A stretch of DNA of 28,429 nucleotides from Firmicutes bacterium UBA5774 (GTDB lineage Bacteria > Bacillota > Clostridia > Peptostreptococcales > Anaerovoracaceae), in NCBI GenBank assembly GCA_002418625.1, contig DIEM01000062.1:16945-45373 (forward strand). Reading direction: 5' to 3'. A program made the position numbers and the translations under genes. Position 1 is the first letter of the stretch. The number at the start of each line of letters is the position of its first letter. Positions 15,942-23,802 of the stretch are shown here, in pieces. The notes under the pieces are model-generated. The model did not search any database and was not told the DNA's origin. It saw only the letters and a program-made list of their open reading frames with translations.

Positions 15942-16022
15942 ACGGTTGATGTGCCTTGCGTATAATTCTCTTCATGACTGCATAATGCTGTGAAATCGCT
16001 GTAAAAAAATTAAACCGATAAA

Positions 16023-16072
16023 TATGAAAGTGCCGGATGGAGTGGAATTCCATTTCCGACGCTTCTTTCATA
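16023..16072. repeat. 50-base imperfect inverted repeat between convergent genes
   Basis: Outer arms TATGAAAG/CTTTCATA, inner CGGA/TCCG and a central TGGAATTCCA palindrome. There is no T-run on either side. It may act as a bidirectional terminator or mRNA 3'-end stabiliser between the YerC-like gene and the ABC permease gene; it may also be a genome-wide repeat. A tandem pair of ATGTTCAAC follows at 16073-16090. Confidence 0.5.
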
Positions 16073-16085
16073 ATGTTCAACATGT

Positions 16086-16799
16086 TCAACGTTTGATCTC
16101 TGCGCGGCGCATTAGGAAAAATGAGGCTCCTGCGAACAAAACGGAGAAGATCAGGAATGTCGTTGCTGCATTCATCGGAGCGGCGTGAGGATAAAGGCCG
16201 AGCGCGTTTCCGATAAAATTGATGAACTGTAAAGCGGGCTCAGGATTGAGTCTGGCGGAGAAGGGCAGCACTATAAACAGAATGACGGGCGGAGCGATGG
16301 AAACGGCCAGCTTCATTGCAAGTCCGCTTCTGTAGTAGATCAGGCAAATCATATATCCCATCATTGCGACCATTATATATAGCAAAATGGACCAGACAGG
16401 ACCGGAGAGCAGGCTGCCTGAGAAGGATTGCGGGCTATTCCGGAAGTAAAGCTGTGTGAAAAGTGATGAATAGGGCATGAAATTTGAAAATATCAGCATG
16501 AATATTGAATCGGCGATCGCCATCGCCGTCGCAAATATGGAAATGGATGCGGCAAAGCCGATGAACTGTGTTTTTCTTGAAATGCCGTTTGCCATCGAAA
16601 AATTGAATGCGGGTTTGAATGAGTTGAGTCCGACGACAAAGATGAATATTGCTGAAGCCATTTCCATGCCGGTGACCGAGCCGTTTCCGCCTCCGGCAAC
16701 AGCGGCGAGGATCAGGATCAGGAACACGATGCCCCAAAAAACCAAAAGTGCCCTACAGGAATCATTTAGCTGATACTTTATTGAAGACAGGATTTTCAT
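16086..16799 (-). CDS. ABC transporter permease (YtrC/ABC-2-like)
   Basis: A 237-residue integral membrane protein with about six hydrophobic segments (for example LLVFWGIVFLILILAAVAGG, GFAASISIFATAMAIADSIFMLIF, ILLYIMVAMMGYMICLIYY, LAVSIAPPVILFIVLPF and FLIFSVLFAGASFFLM). No signature motif identifies a substrate. The start at 16799 is chosen because AAGGAGG sits about 8 bases ahead; the longer frame to 16862 would overlap the ATPase gene by 50 bases. It is the last gene of a regulator-ATPase-permease operon resembling ytrABC-type clusters, which respond to cell-wall-active compounds in Bacillus. A role in peptide or antibiotic export is inferred from that resemblance only. Confidence 0.8.
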   Translation of the reverse strand: MKILSSIKYQLNDSCRALLVFWGIVFLILILAAVAGGGNGSVTGMEMASAIFIFVVGLNSFKPAFNFSMANGISRKTQFIGFAASISIFATAMAIADSIFMLIFSNFMPYSSLFTQLYFRNSPQSFSGSLLSGPVWSILLYIMVAMMGYMICLIYYRSGLAMKLAVSIAPPVILFIVLPFSARLNPEPALQFINFIGNALGLYPHAAPMNAATTFLIFSVLFAGASFFLMRRAEIKR

Positions 16800-16812
16800 T
16801 TTAATATCCTCC

Positions 16813-17664
16813 TTAAGCATTGGTAAGATGAATGAATAACTTCTGCAGATCCAGCCTTGCAAGCACCATGTCCGCGGGAACGCTGTCCGGTGCTGAATCC
16901 TCCAGCAAATAAGCGGTTTTCATGCCGCCAAGGGAGTCGACGGCAAGGACGCGTTTATTCCGGATGAAAAGATCGACGCTATCCGAGGCACCCGTGACAG
17001 AATAACCCCGGCTGACAAGATCGGACGCGCTGCCGGACAGCAGAACGCAGCCGTCCTTAATGATTATGACTTCGTCAAGCACATCGGCGACTTCATCGAT
17101 CAAATGCGTCGAAATCACGAATGTCCTGGGGTGCTCGCTGAAATTTGCGACCAGCTCCTTGTAGAAAAGATCTCGATGGTTGGCGTCCATGCCAAGTACC
17201 GGCTCGTCTAGCAGGATGATTTCCGCGTTGCTTGCAAGAGCGGTTATGAACTTGAATATCGAGGCATAACCCGTAGAAAGAGATTTGATTTTTTTGCTGA
17301 TGTCCAGCTCGAATTTGCCGGCAAGTCTTCGCGCATAATCCATTTCGAAGCTCGGGTAGAATTCTCCCGTCCACTTGAAAGCGTCCGAGACTTTCATATT
17401 CTCAGGGAACAGATTCGTCTCAGCCATGCAATATATTGAAGAGAGCACATGATCGTTTTCGAGCACACTGACACCGTCGACGAGTATTTCTCCCTGATCC
17501 GGAAAAAGCCTGTTTGATACGAGATTCAACAGGGTCGTCTTGCCGGCTCCGTTTCGTCCCAAGAGACCGTAAATGAAGCCGGGCTCGATCAAAAGATCGA
17601 TATTGGACAGGGCTGCAGTCGATCCGAACTTCTTTGTGATGTTTTTTATTTCCAACCTTTTCAT
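16813..17664 (-). CDS. ABC transporter ATP-binding protein (YtrB-like)
   Basis: A 283-residue ATPase for the neighbouring permease. Walker A is GRNGAGKT (36-43), Walker B IILLDEPVLGMD, and the H-loop STHLIDE. The signature is LSTGYAS instead of LSGGQ, an accepted variant in YtrB-like exporters. A C-terminal extension of about 70 residues follows the core, as in this subgroup. ATG 17664 overlaps the stop of the upstream regulator gene (ATGA), with AAAGGAG 9 bases before it. The permease gene follows 13 bases downstream, so translation is coupled across the operon. Confidence 0.9.
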   Translation of the reverse strand: MKRLEIKNITKKFGSTAALSNIDLLIEPGFIYGLLGRNGAGKTTLLNLVSNRLFPDQGEILVDGVSVLENDHVLSSIYCMAETNLFPENMKVSDAFKWTGEFYPSFEMDYARRLAGKFELDISKKIKSLSTGYASIFKFITALASNAEIILLDEPVLGMDANHRDLFYKELVANFSEHPRTFVISTHLIDEVADVLDEVIIIKDGCVLLSGSASDLVSRGYSVTGASDSVDLFIRNKRVLAVDSLGGMKTAYLLEDSAPDSVPADMVLARLDLQKLFIHLTNA

Positions 17665-18023
17665 TTTATGCCGCTCCTTTCGATCATGGTCAGGATATCG
17701 CTTCTACTGATCCCCAATTTGGCGCCTTCGGCCATCATTGGCCTGACATAGTCCTCGTAGAAGCCGATTTTACGCTTTTGCAGGATATTGTCTCTTGCCC
17801 CTTCGCTGACAAACATGCCGAGGCCGCGCTTTTTATAAAGTATGCCGCTGTCGACAAGGATGTTGACGCCTTTCAGGGCTGTAGCGGGATTGATCCTGTA
17901 ATTGACGGATATGTCAGTTGTGGAAGGCACCTGGCTTTCTTCGGGGAAGGCGCCGGATAGGATGGCGTCTTCAAGCCATTCGGCCAATTGCAGATAAATC
18001 GATTTATCGTTTTTAAAATCCAT
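17661..18023 (-). CDS. GntR-family transcriptional regulator (YtrA subfamily)
   Basis: A short 120-residue GntR regulator. The winged helix-turn-helix (residues about 8-75: IYLQLAEWLEDAILSG, QVPSTTDISVNYRINPATALKGVNILVDSGILYKKRGLGMFV) is followed by only about 40 residues, the YtrA layout without a large effector domain. It probably represses its own operon, which encodes the ABC exporter downstream. ATG at 18023 has GGAGG about 13 bases upstream. Its promoter and a palindrome lie just ahead. The inducing signal is unknown; in related systems it is cell-envelope stress. Confidence 0.9.
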   Translation of the reverse strand: MDFKNDKSIYLQLAEWLEDAILSGAFPEESQVPSTTDISVNYRINPATALKGVNILVDSGILYKKRGLGMFVSEGARDNILQKRKIGFYEDYVRPMMAEGAKLGISRSDILTMIERSGIK

Positions 18024-18051
18024 CAGTAAACCACCGCCTCCTGTAGATAGA

Positions 18052-18061
18052 TAGTTAACTA
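18052..18061. promoter_or_regulatory. Candidate operator for the YtrA-type regulator
   Basis: A perfect 10-base palindrome TAGTTAACTA centred about 10 bases past the predicted transcription start of the regulator operon, where a bound repressor would block initiation or early elongation. Assignment to the adjacent GntR protein is inference. Confidence 0.45.
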
Positions 18062-18073
18062 CTTGTGTAAATA

Positions 18074-18102
18074 ACCATATAACAACCGGAATGAAATGTC
18101 AA
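18074..18102 (-). promoter_or_regulatory. Promoter of the GntR-ABC operon
   Basis: On the minus strand a perfect TTGACA (18102-18097), a 17-base spacer and TATGGT (18079-18074). The palindromic candidate operator lies just downstream. Confidence 0.6.
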
Positions 18103-18163
18103 TATATTTTTAAATTACTGCTGTGAAATCAAGATTTCAGAAAATTCAAAACATATTCCGATA

Positions 18164-18192
18164 GACTATTGAAATATTGCGACTATTGAAAT
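18164..18192 (+). repeat. Direct repeat pair upstream of the Rh-type gene
   Basis: GACTATTGAAAT occurs at 18164-18175 and again at 18181-18192, a 17-base period, followed at 18219-18234 by a 6-base-arm inverted repeat (TGTTAA/TTAACA). These lie in the 309-base gap between the GntR gene and the Rh gene (18024-18332). Repeats of this spacing can be binding sites for a regulator. No confident plus-strand promoter or known riboswitch was recognised here. Confidence 0.45.
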
Positions 18193-18332
18193 TTGAACAT
18201 TTATGCTTCAAATTCCATTGTTAAAGTGTTAACATTTAATACGGAATACAGCGCGCCGATCCGCGTTCCGGGAATCATTTATATCTATTGACCGTTTTTA
18301 TTTATCTTTACAGCTTGGAGGAGAAAAAAATC

Positions 18333-19601
18333 ATGGCTAATTCTAAGAGAACCAAATTAAACAAGGCCGTTCCCATCATTATACTGTTGCTCACTGTGAT
18401 CATTGCGCTTCTGCTGATACCGGCGATGGCCGGCAGCCCGCACGAAGCCGAAGAGGTGATCCCGGCATTGTCCGGAGAGGCGGCCTCCAATATTTACGAC
18501 TCGCTCAAATATGAAAAATCGATCCACATCCTGGCGATGCTGCTTGTCGGTTTTGGCTTCCTGATGGTATTTGTCAGAAAACACGGTTTCAGTTCGATCA
18601 CCGCAACTTATCTTGCAGTCAGCACGGCACTGCCTTTGTACATGCTCATAAGGAGCTTCGGTACCGGCGAATTCCAATTATCGATCACCAGCATAGATAG
18701 TTTCATTCTGGCGGAATTCGCTGCAGCGAGCCTTTTGATCGCCATAGGGGCGCCGCTTGGGAAACTGAAAATGGATCAGTATCTTGCCATGGCGGTCCTT
18801 TTCATACCTGCATATGTCCTGAATGAATGGCTGATGCTCGAAAGCGGCATATTCCCAGGATTTGTCGATGTGGGCGGATCGGTCGTGATTCATGCTTTCG
18901 GCGCTTATTTTGGATTGGGAGTCATTGCGGGGACCTTCGCCAGATTCGAGAATGGCCCGCAATCGGAAAACAATTCGGTCAGTAATCAGTTTTGCCTGAT
19001 CGGAAGCATGATGCTGTGGATATTCTGGCCGTCGTTCACGAGCGCGCTTGTGGCGCCGGATCAGGTTCCGCTGACTGCGATCAATACTGTGTTCGCGCTT
19101 TGCGGCGCTACGCTTGCCACTTACGTCTGTTCAAAAATTCTACGGGGAAGGATCGACATCGAAGATATAGCCAACGCGGCGCTGGCCGGCGGTGTGGCTA
19201 TCGGCAGCGTCTGCAACCTTGCATCTCCCGGATATGCGATGCTGATCGGCATAGCGGCAGGCATGCTGAGCACAGCAGGATATGCGGTCATAGCACCGAG
19301 GCTGGAAAAGCTAATAAAAGGAACGGATACCTGCGGCGTTCATAATCTTCATGGAATGCCCGGAATCCTTGGCGGATTGGCCGGCGTATTTTTTGCCGCC
19401 AGTCCCGGTGTCCAGCTCGGCGGCATTATCGTAACAGTTATTATTGCATTTGCGATCGGAAAAATTTCGGGCAGCATCATAAGGCTTCTCGGCCAAAAGC
19501 AGGTGCCTTACGGTGATGAAGATGAATTTATTCTTGAGCATGCCGTTATGGAAGGCAACGAAGCCACTGAGCCTGGCAATGCAGTTGAAGTCCATGCATA
19601 G
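18333..19601 (+). CDS. Rh-type ammonium channel/transporter
   Basis: A 422-residue membrane channel of the Amt/Rh superfamily, conducting NH3/NH4+ (Rh proteins also possibly CO2). Rh rather than Amt features are seen: VDVGGSVVIHAFGAYFGL with pore His187, DTCGVHNLHGMPGILGG with the second pore His337, and WPSFTSA. About eleven membrane helices are predicted; the first may be an uncleaved signal, and a acidic C-terminal tail (GDEDEF) follows. ATG 18333 is chosen over 18288 because GGAGGAG lies 9 bases before it. There is no adjacent glnK/GlnB gene, consistent with Rh proteins, which unlike Amt proteins are usually not linked to GlnK. It is a single-gene unit ended by a strong hairpin. Confidence 0.9.
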   Translation: MANSKRTKLNKAVPIIILLLTVIIALLLIPAMAGSPHEAEEVIPALSGEAASNIYDSLKYEKSIHILAMLLVGFGFLMVFVRKHGFSSITATYLAVSTALPLYMLIRSFGTGEFQLSITSIDSFILAEFAAASLLIAIGAPLGKLKMDQYLAMAVLFIPAYVLNEWLMLESGIFPGFVDVGGSVVIHAFGAYFGLGVIAGTFARFENGPQSENNSVSNQFCLIGSMMLWIFWPSFTSALVAPDQVPLTAINTVFALCGATLATYVCSKILRGRIDIEDIANAALAGGVAIGSVCNLASPGYAMLIGIAAGMLSTAGYAVIAPRLEKLIKGTDTCGVHNLHGMPGILGGLAGVFFAASPGVQLGGIIVTVIIAFAIGKISGSIIRLLGQKQVPYGDEDEFILEHAVMEGNEATEPGNAVEVHA

Positions 19602-19659
19602 ATCCGTGCCGGGCATATGATTCTTATGGAACTATGACGGCAGGAGCGGCAGCAGCATA

Positions 19660-19714
19660 AAAAAATCATGCTCCGGAGCAAGGATGCATCATCCTGTTTC
19701 GGAGCATGATTTTA
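19660..19714. terminator. Bidirectional terminator between the Rh-type gene and pyrR
   Basis: AAAATCATGCTCCG (19662-19675) and CGGAGCATGATTTT (19700-19713) form a perfect 14-bp stem, with an inner AGGATG/CATCCT stem. A- and T-rich ends on both sides allow termination from both convergent genes. Confidence 0.88.
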
Positions 19715-19740
19715 AGGTTGCCGTACCGGACGGATCCGGA

Positions 19741-20277
19741 TCAAATATCGCAGATGCTGACAGAGGTGCAGCCGTCGATTTCAGCGAGGGCGACATGGAT
19801 CATTTCGTTTCTGGAGGTCGGTACGTTTTTACCGACATAATCAGCGCGGATAGGCAATTCCCTATGGCCGCGGTCAATCAGCACCGCAAGCTGTATCCTG
19901 TTGGGCCTCCCGAAATCCATTATCGCGTCGAGTGCAGCTCTGACGGTCCTGCCGGTGTAAAGCACATCATCGACCAGAATGATCGTCTTTTGCGTCACAT
20001 CAAAATCGATATGCGTATCTTCAACAATGGCGGATTGGCTTTTTTCTGTCAGATCGTCGCGATAGAGCGTTATATCCAGAGTGCCTAGCGCAGGTCTGAT
20101 ACCTTCGATTTCCTCGATTTTTGATGCGATCATTCGAGATAGCGGGATCCCGCGTCGTTTGATGCCGACCAGAGCGATATCGCCGATGCCCTTGTTTTTT
20201 TCGATGATTTCGTGGCTGATCCTCGTAATGGCTCTATCCATGGCTTGCTGATCCATTATAACGGCTTTTGCTTTCAT
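19741..20277 (-). CDS. pyrR: Bifunctional PyrR: pyr operon regulator / uracil phosphoribosyltransferase
   Basis: A 178-residue PRTase-fold protein that, in Bacillota, binds pyr mRNA in a UMP-dependent way to cause attenuation, and has uracil phosphoribosyltransferase activity. The PRPP-binding motif TIILVDDVLYTGRTV (98-112) is intact, as are the N-terminal IVIMDQ-like segment with the RRG block (IKRRGIPLS, 39-47) and the C-terminal LIDRGHRELPIRADYVGKNVPTS. AAAGGA precedes the ATG at 20277. Unusually for PyrR it stands alone: no pyrimidine biosynthesis gene is adjacent, and I see no PyrR-binding loop in its own leader. It should therefore act in trans on pyr genes elsewhere. Confidence 0.95.
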   Translation of the reverse strand: MKAKAVIMDQQAMDRAITRISHEIIEKNKGIGDIALVGIKRRGIPLSRMIASKIEEIEGIRPALGTLDITLYRDDLTEKSQSAIVEDTHIDFDVTQKTIILVDDVLYTGRTVRAALDAIMDFGRPNRIQLAVLIDRGHRELPIRADYVGKNVPTSRNEMIHVALAEIDGCTSVSICDI

Positions 20278-20343
20278 TTTTCCTTTGCGCCTCCCATGTT
20301 CACATTAAAGGTTAAATATCCGATTGCAAATGGCTATGATGCC

Positions 20344-20372
20344 AGTATACCATTAAATACGATGCCGTCCAA
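20344..20372 (-). promoter_or_regulatory. Possible pyrR promoter
   Basis: On the minus strand TATACT (20349-20344) preceded by TGG (extended -10), with a weak TTGGAC (20372-20367) 17 bases upstream. Confidence 0.4.
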
Positions 20373-20451
20373 TGCGTTTTGACCTGAAATCCTCATAATG
20401 GCGCCATTTTTGACAATCTCCATGGAAGCGTGGCGATAAGGCGTAAAAAGG

Positions 20452-20480
20452 TTGACACTGAAATATGTTTTCATTAGAAT
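20452..20480 (+). promoter_or_regulatory. Promoter of the lactate permease gene
   Basis: A perfect TTGACA (20452-20457), a 17-base spacer and TAGAAT (20475-20480). The resulting 5' leader of about 55 bases carries a GC-rich hairpin (GTGCCG/CGGCAC, 20495-20511) ahead of the GGAAGGAAG ribosome site. Confidence 0.7.
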
Positions 20481-20541
20481 ATTTTCTGCAGGGTGTGCCG
20501 CCGGCCGGCACGCACAGCAGCCTGGAAGGAAGTATAGATTC

Positions 20542-22149
20542 ATGTTTTCATTATTGATATCATTACTGCCGATTTTTGCAATTTTAGCGATGCTGCTGAT
20601 TTGGAAAAAGCCGGCGGACATTACGGGTGTTGCAGGTTGGGCAGTTGTTTCCATACTTGCTTTTCTTTTTTTCGACACGAGCATCGAGGTCATTGCCAGA
20701 TCGACTGCTGCAGGTGCCGTCAAATCCCTGCCCGTTACATTGATCGTTGCGGCGTCGCTGCTTCAGATGGCATTCATGCAGACGACCGGGGCGCTGAAAA
20801 GAGTTATCATTTTCATTAAGACGATTGCATTGAATGACAAGGCCGTTCAGATCATCATGATCAATGTCGGCTTCGGGACACTCATGGTTTCCGTCGGGGC
20901 GACGCCGGTTTCTCTGCTGCCGCCTATTCTGCTTGCGATGGGCTATACGACATACAGTGCCATCGCGCTGCCGGCGATCGGGTATGATTCGCTTTGCACC
21001 TATGCATTGCTGGGAGCGCCGGTCGTCGTATTTGTCGATGTCATGAACGGATATCTGGCCAAAGCGGATCCTGCGGCGGCACCGGTGACCCTGGGCATGG
21101 TCGCAGGTGTATTCTGCCTTTTCGTGCCTATTGTCGCAACGATGATCGGCTTTTGTATGCTGTGGATCGCCGACAGATGGAACGGGATAAAAAAAGGATT
21201 CGTCCCGTGCATCCTCGCCGGAGCCGTGATCGCGGCAATCGCTTATTTGACCAGCAAGGCCGACAATCTGGTTCCGCTGACAGGATTGATCTGCGGAACC
21301 GCAGTTATATTGGCGATGGTAGCCTATCTGAAGCTCCGGGGCAAAAAGATAATTGACCGAAGCATCCTTACTGCTGATGAACTTCAATTTGAAAAGAACA
21401 TGCCGCTTTGGAAGGCGCTTGTTCCCTGGGCGCTGCTGATCGTACTGATCCTGGCGCTCAATATACCGAAGCCGCTTTTTGACTTCTTTTATTATCAATT
21501 CACTATGCCGGTGACTGGGCTTGCCGCTGACGGAAGTCCGATCGCGACAAGACTGATCTGGAACGCCTATACCTGGATCTTTGTCAGTGTTTTGCTGTCC
21601 ATTCCATTTTTGAGGCCGACCGGTGATCAGATAAGAACGACTTTGGTGATCTGGGGCAAGAGAGCTCCACGGCCGGCCTTTGCCGCGGCGATCTTCTTCT
21701 GCATAGGCGAGGTCATGAATCTTTCGGGCTTCAGCATGACTGAACAGGCATTTACCACGCCAAGTATGATCAGGGTATTGGCGGATAAATCAGCGGAGGT
21801 TTTCCAAAACGGATATGTATTCGTCTCGCCCTTCATTGGCTTGCTTGGCGGATTCATAACCGGCAGCGAGGCCTCGACCATCGGCATGTTCGGTAAATAT
21901 GCCCTTACAACAGCCACAAATCTGGGCTCTTCACCCCCGGTCATGATCCTGATAACTGCGGGCGTCGCGTTCGGCGCAGGCCTCGCCAGCGTCATATCGC
22001 CGGCAAAGCTTCAAAATGCGGCGGCTTCGATCGACCGTCTCGGAGAAGAGATCAAGGTCATTCCGCTTGCATTCATATTTTCCCTCATACTGGTTACGGC
22101 TACTGCGGTTCTGGCCGGATTCTATATCATTGCAGGCATCATCCATTAA
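20542..22149 (+). CDS. lctP: L-lactate permease (LctP/LldP family)
   Basis: A 535-residue secondary transporter with about 12-14 membrane helices that takes up lactate (often also glycolate) with protons. The family-typical segment SLPVTLIVAASLLQMAFMQTTGALKRV, the conserved GFGTLMVSVGATPVSLLPPIL, and FIGLLGGFITGSEASTIGMF near the C-terminus are visible. ATG 20542 is chosen because GGAAGGAAG is about 10 bases ahead and MFSLLISLLPIFAIL starts the first helix; the earlier in-frame start at 20452 lies within the promoter. No lactate dehydrogenase or GntR/LldR regulator gene is adjacent, so the direction of use (uptake for oxidation or exchange) cannot be decided here. Confidence 0.92.
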   Translation: MFSLLISLLPIFAILAMLLIWKKPADITGVAGWAVVSILAFLFFDTSIEVIARSTAAGAVKSLPVTLIVAASLLQMAFMQTTGALKRVIIFIKTIALNDKAVQIIMINVGFGTLMVSVGATPVSLLPPILLAMGYTTYSAIALPAIGYDSLCTYALLGAPVVVFVDVMNGYLAKADPAAAPVTLGMVAGVFCLFVPIVATMIGFCMLWIADRWNGIKKGFVPCILAGAVIAAIAYLTSKADNLVPLTGLICGTAVILAMVAYLKLRGKKIIDRSILTADELQFEKNMPLWKALVPWALLIVLILALNIPKPLFDFFYYQFTMPVTGLAADGSPIATRLIWNAYTWIFVSVLLSIPFLRPTGDQIRTTLVIWGKRAPRPAFAAAIFFCIGEVMNLSGFSMTEQAFTTPSMIRVLADKSAEVFQNGYVFVSPFIGLLGGFITGSEASTIGMFGKYALTTATNLGSSPPVMILITAGVAFGAGLASVISPAKLQNAAASIDRLGEEIKVIPLAFIFSLILVTATAVLAGFYIIAGIIH

Positions 22150-22263
22150 GTGGCGGATATGACGGCCATGTGATATTATGATCGAGATGAGCCGATTGCA
22201 GCATATGCACGGGAAGTCTTCGGTCAGCAGCAAACAGTTCGGCATGGCGAAACGGAGCGCAAT

Positions 22264-22869
22264 ATGATTTTGTATAAATCCGAAGCATACAAAAAAGAGG
22301 AAGGGCCGGCTCTCGCAGCCGCGGCGATCCGCGATTATTGCATAAAAAAAAGCGTTCCGCCGGGAGAAGGCCGGGCGGCGGTCGTCATGGCAGCCGGGGA
22401 ACACGGAAAGCCTTACTGCGTCGAGCCAAAGGGCATCCATTTTTCCGTAAGCCATTCCGGGAAGATCTGGATATGCGCCATACAGCAAGAGCCGATCGGA
22501 ATAGACATCGAAGCCTTCGAGAAGGACAATGAAAAACAACTGGCGGTTTCGGCATCGAAAGAGCGTTACATGAAAATAGCGTCGCGCTTTTATACCGTCG
22601 AAGAGAGGCAGTATGCCGATAAAAACGGCTCATTGGGTTTTTTATCCGTCTGGGTCCGCAAGGAAGCGTACGCGAAGCTCAAAGGAACGGGTCTTACTGA
22701 AGATTTTCGAAGTTTCTCGGCAGTGAGCGGCGGTAGTCTGGCAGACCGCATCGGCTCGGCGGAATTTCGCGAAATCAAGGAGACGGGTCGATGGATCGGC
22801 GCCTGCTGCAGCGAGTATCTCGAACAAATTGAGGAAGTAGTGGATATGGAGGGGCGACATGACGGATAG
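22264..22869 (+). CDS. Sfp-type 4'-phosphopantetheinyl transferase
   Basis: Transfers the phosphopantetheine arm of CoA to a carrier-protein serine. The 201-residue protein is a short, pseudodimeric Sfp-type enzyme. Motifs are GKPY (48-51), FSVSHSG (60-66), IGIDIE with Mg-binding Asp81 and Glu83, FYTVEE (109-114) and VWVRKEAYAKLKGTGL (129-144). ATG 22264 has GGAG 6 bases ahead. No polyketide, peptide synthetase or acyl-carrier gene is in the window, so the substrate is unknown; it may serve the fatty-acid ACP or a distant natural-product cluster. The 114 bases before it contain no gene. It overlaps the next gene by 11 bases. Confidence 0.9.
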   Translation: MILYKSEAYKKEEGPALAAAAIRDYCIKKSVPPGEGRAAVVMAAGEHGKPYCVEPKGIHFSVSHSGKIWICAIQQEPIGIDIEAFEKDNEKQLAVSASKERYMKIASRFYTVEERQYADKNGSLGFLSVWVRKEAYAKLKGTGLTEDFRSFSAVSGGSLADRIGSAEFREIKETGRWIGACCSEYLEQIEEVVDMEGRHDG

Positions 22870-23797
22870 TGCCGGCACGATGAAGGTTTACGCAGTCTCA
22901 TTATTGTTCACAGTCCTTGTTGGTTTCTCTTTTTTGTTTTCGAAACTTGCCGTTATTTCGGCGACACCGCTTGAATTGATCACATATAGGTTCAACTTTG
23001 CCGTTATCGCCGTATTCGCGGCACTGGCATTGCGCATCGTCCATATCGATCTGAAAAACAAGCCTTTTATGAAGGTTTTTCCAATCGCGGCGACCTATGG
23101 CGGATTCATAGCGATCCAGGCCATAGGTATCAAATACGCGACGTCTATCGAAGGGGGGATCATTTTCGCCATCGTTCCGATCATCACGATGGTCGTTGCA
23201 TCATTGATGCTTCATGAGAAGACAACCGGACTGCAAAAAGTATTTGTATCCATGTCTGTCACAGGTGTGATCCTGATGTTCGTCATCGGCGCGGGCTGGG
23301 ATGCCGGATTTAACATCAAGGGTATTTTCCTTTTATTTTTATCCAGCCTCTCGATGGCGTTCTCAAATGTCCTGATGCGTCATGCGAGAAAAATCTTCAC
23401 GCCGACGGAAATAAGCTTCGTGATCGTTACGGGATGCTGTGTCGCAGCTAATATTGTAACGATCATCAATGGGATACAAAACGGCACAATCATGGAATAT
23501 CTCCGGCCAATGTCGGATTGGAAATTTGCCGTATCGGTGATATACTTGGGTGTGACCTGTACTTTTATAACGTCACTGCTCATGTGCTATATGCTGGCGC
23601 ATATGGAGGCTGTCAAGGCAACGCTGTTCGGCAATTTGTCAACGGCCATCTCGATCGTAGCCGGAGTATTGATTTTCGGAGAGCCATTAACGATCTACCA
23701 TATCATATGCACCATGCTGATCATCACCGGCGTTATCGGAACAAGCACCGCCGGGCGGAAAAAGGCAGAAGTTGAAGAACCAAGGGATAAGGAGTAA
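22859..23797 (+). CDS. EamA/DMT-superfamily transporter
   Basis: A 312-residue inner-membrane protein with ten predicted helices in two homologous EamA halves (first half about 8-130, with SFLFSKLAVISATPLELITYRF; second about 143-300, with SSLSMAFSNVLMRHARK and FGNLSTAISIVAGVLIFGEPLT). The latter contains the GEPLT element common in these metabolite exporters. The substrate cannot be predicted. ATG 22859 with GGAGGGG just ahead overlaps the phosphopantetheinyl transferase gene by 11 bases; the next gene starts 5 bases past the stop, so these are likely one operon. Confidence 0.9.
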   Translation: MTDSAGTMKVYAVSLLFTVLVGFSFLFSKLAVISATPLELITYRFNFAVIAVFAALALRIVHIDLKNKPFMKVFPIAATYGGFIAIQAIGIKYATSIEGGIIFAIVPIITMVVASLMLHEKTTGLQKVFVSMSVTGVILMFVIGAGWDAGFNIKGIFLLFLSSLSMAFSNVLMRHARKIFTPTEISFVIVTGCCVAANIVTIINGIQNGTIMEYLRPMSDWKFAVSVIYLGVTCTFITSLLMCYMLAHMEAVKATLFGNLSTAISIVAGVLIFGEPLTIYHIICTMLIITGVIGTSTAGRKKAEVEEPRDKE

Positions 23798-23802
23798 TCA
23801 GC

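Noticed and set aside
17093..17374. Variant LSTGYAS signature taken as a sign of a broken ABC ATPase
   Set aside because: Walker A, Walker B and the H-loop are intact and signature variation of this sort occurs in functional YtrB-like proteins.
19684..20088. Plus-strand open frame of 134 codons opposite pyrR
   Set aside because: It begins inside the terminator stem and is antisense to an intact pyrR.
20334..20723. Minus-strand open frame of 129 codons across the pyrR-lctP gap
   Set aside because: Most of it is antisense to the lactate permease; composition is that of a shadow frame and no ribosome site precedes it.
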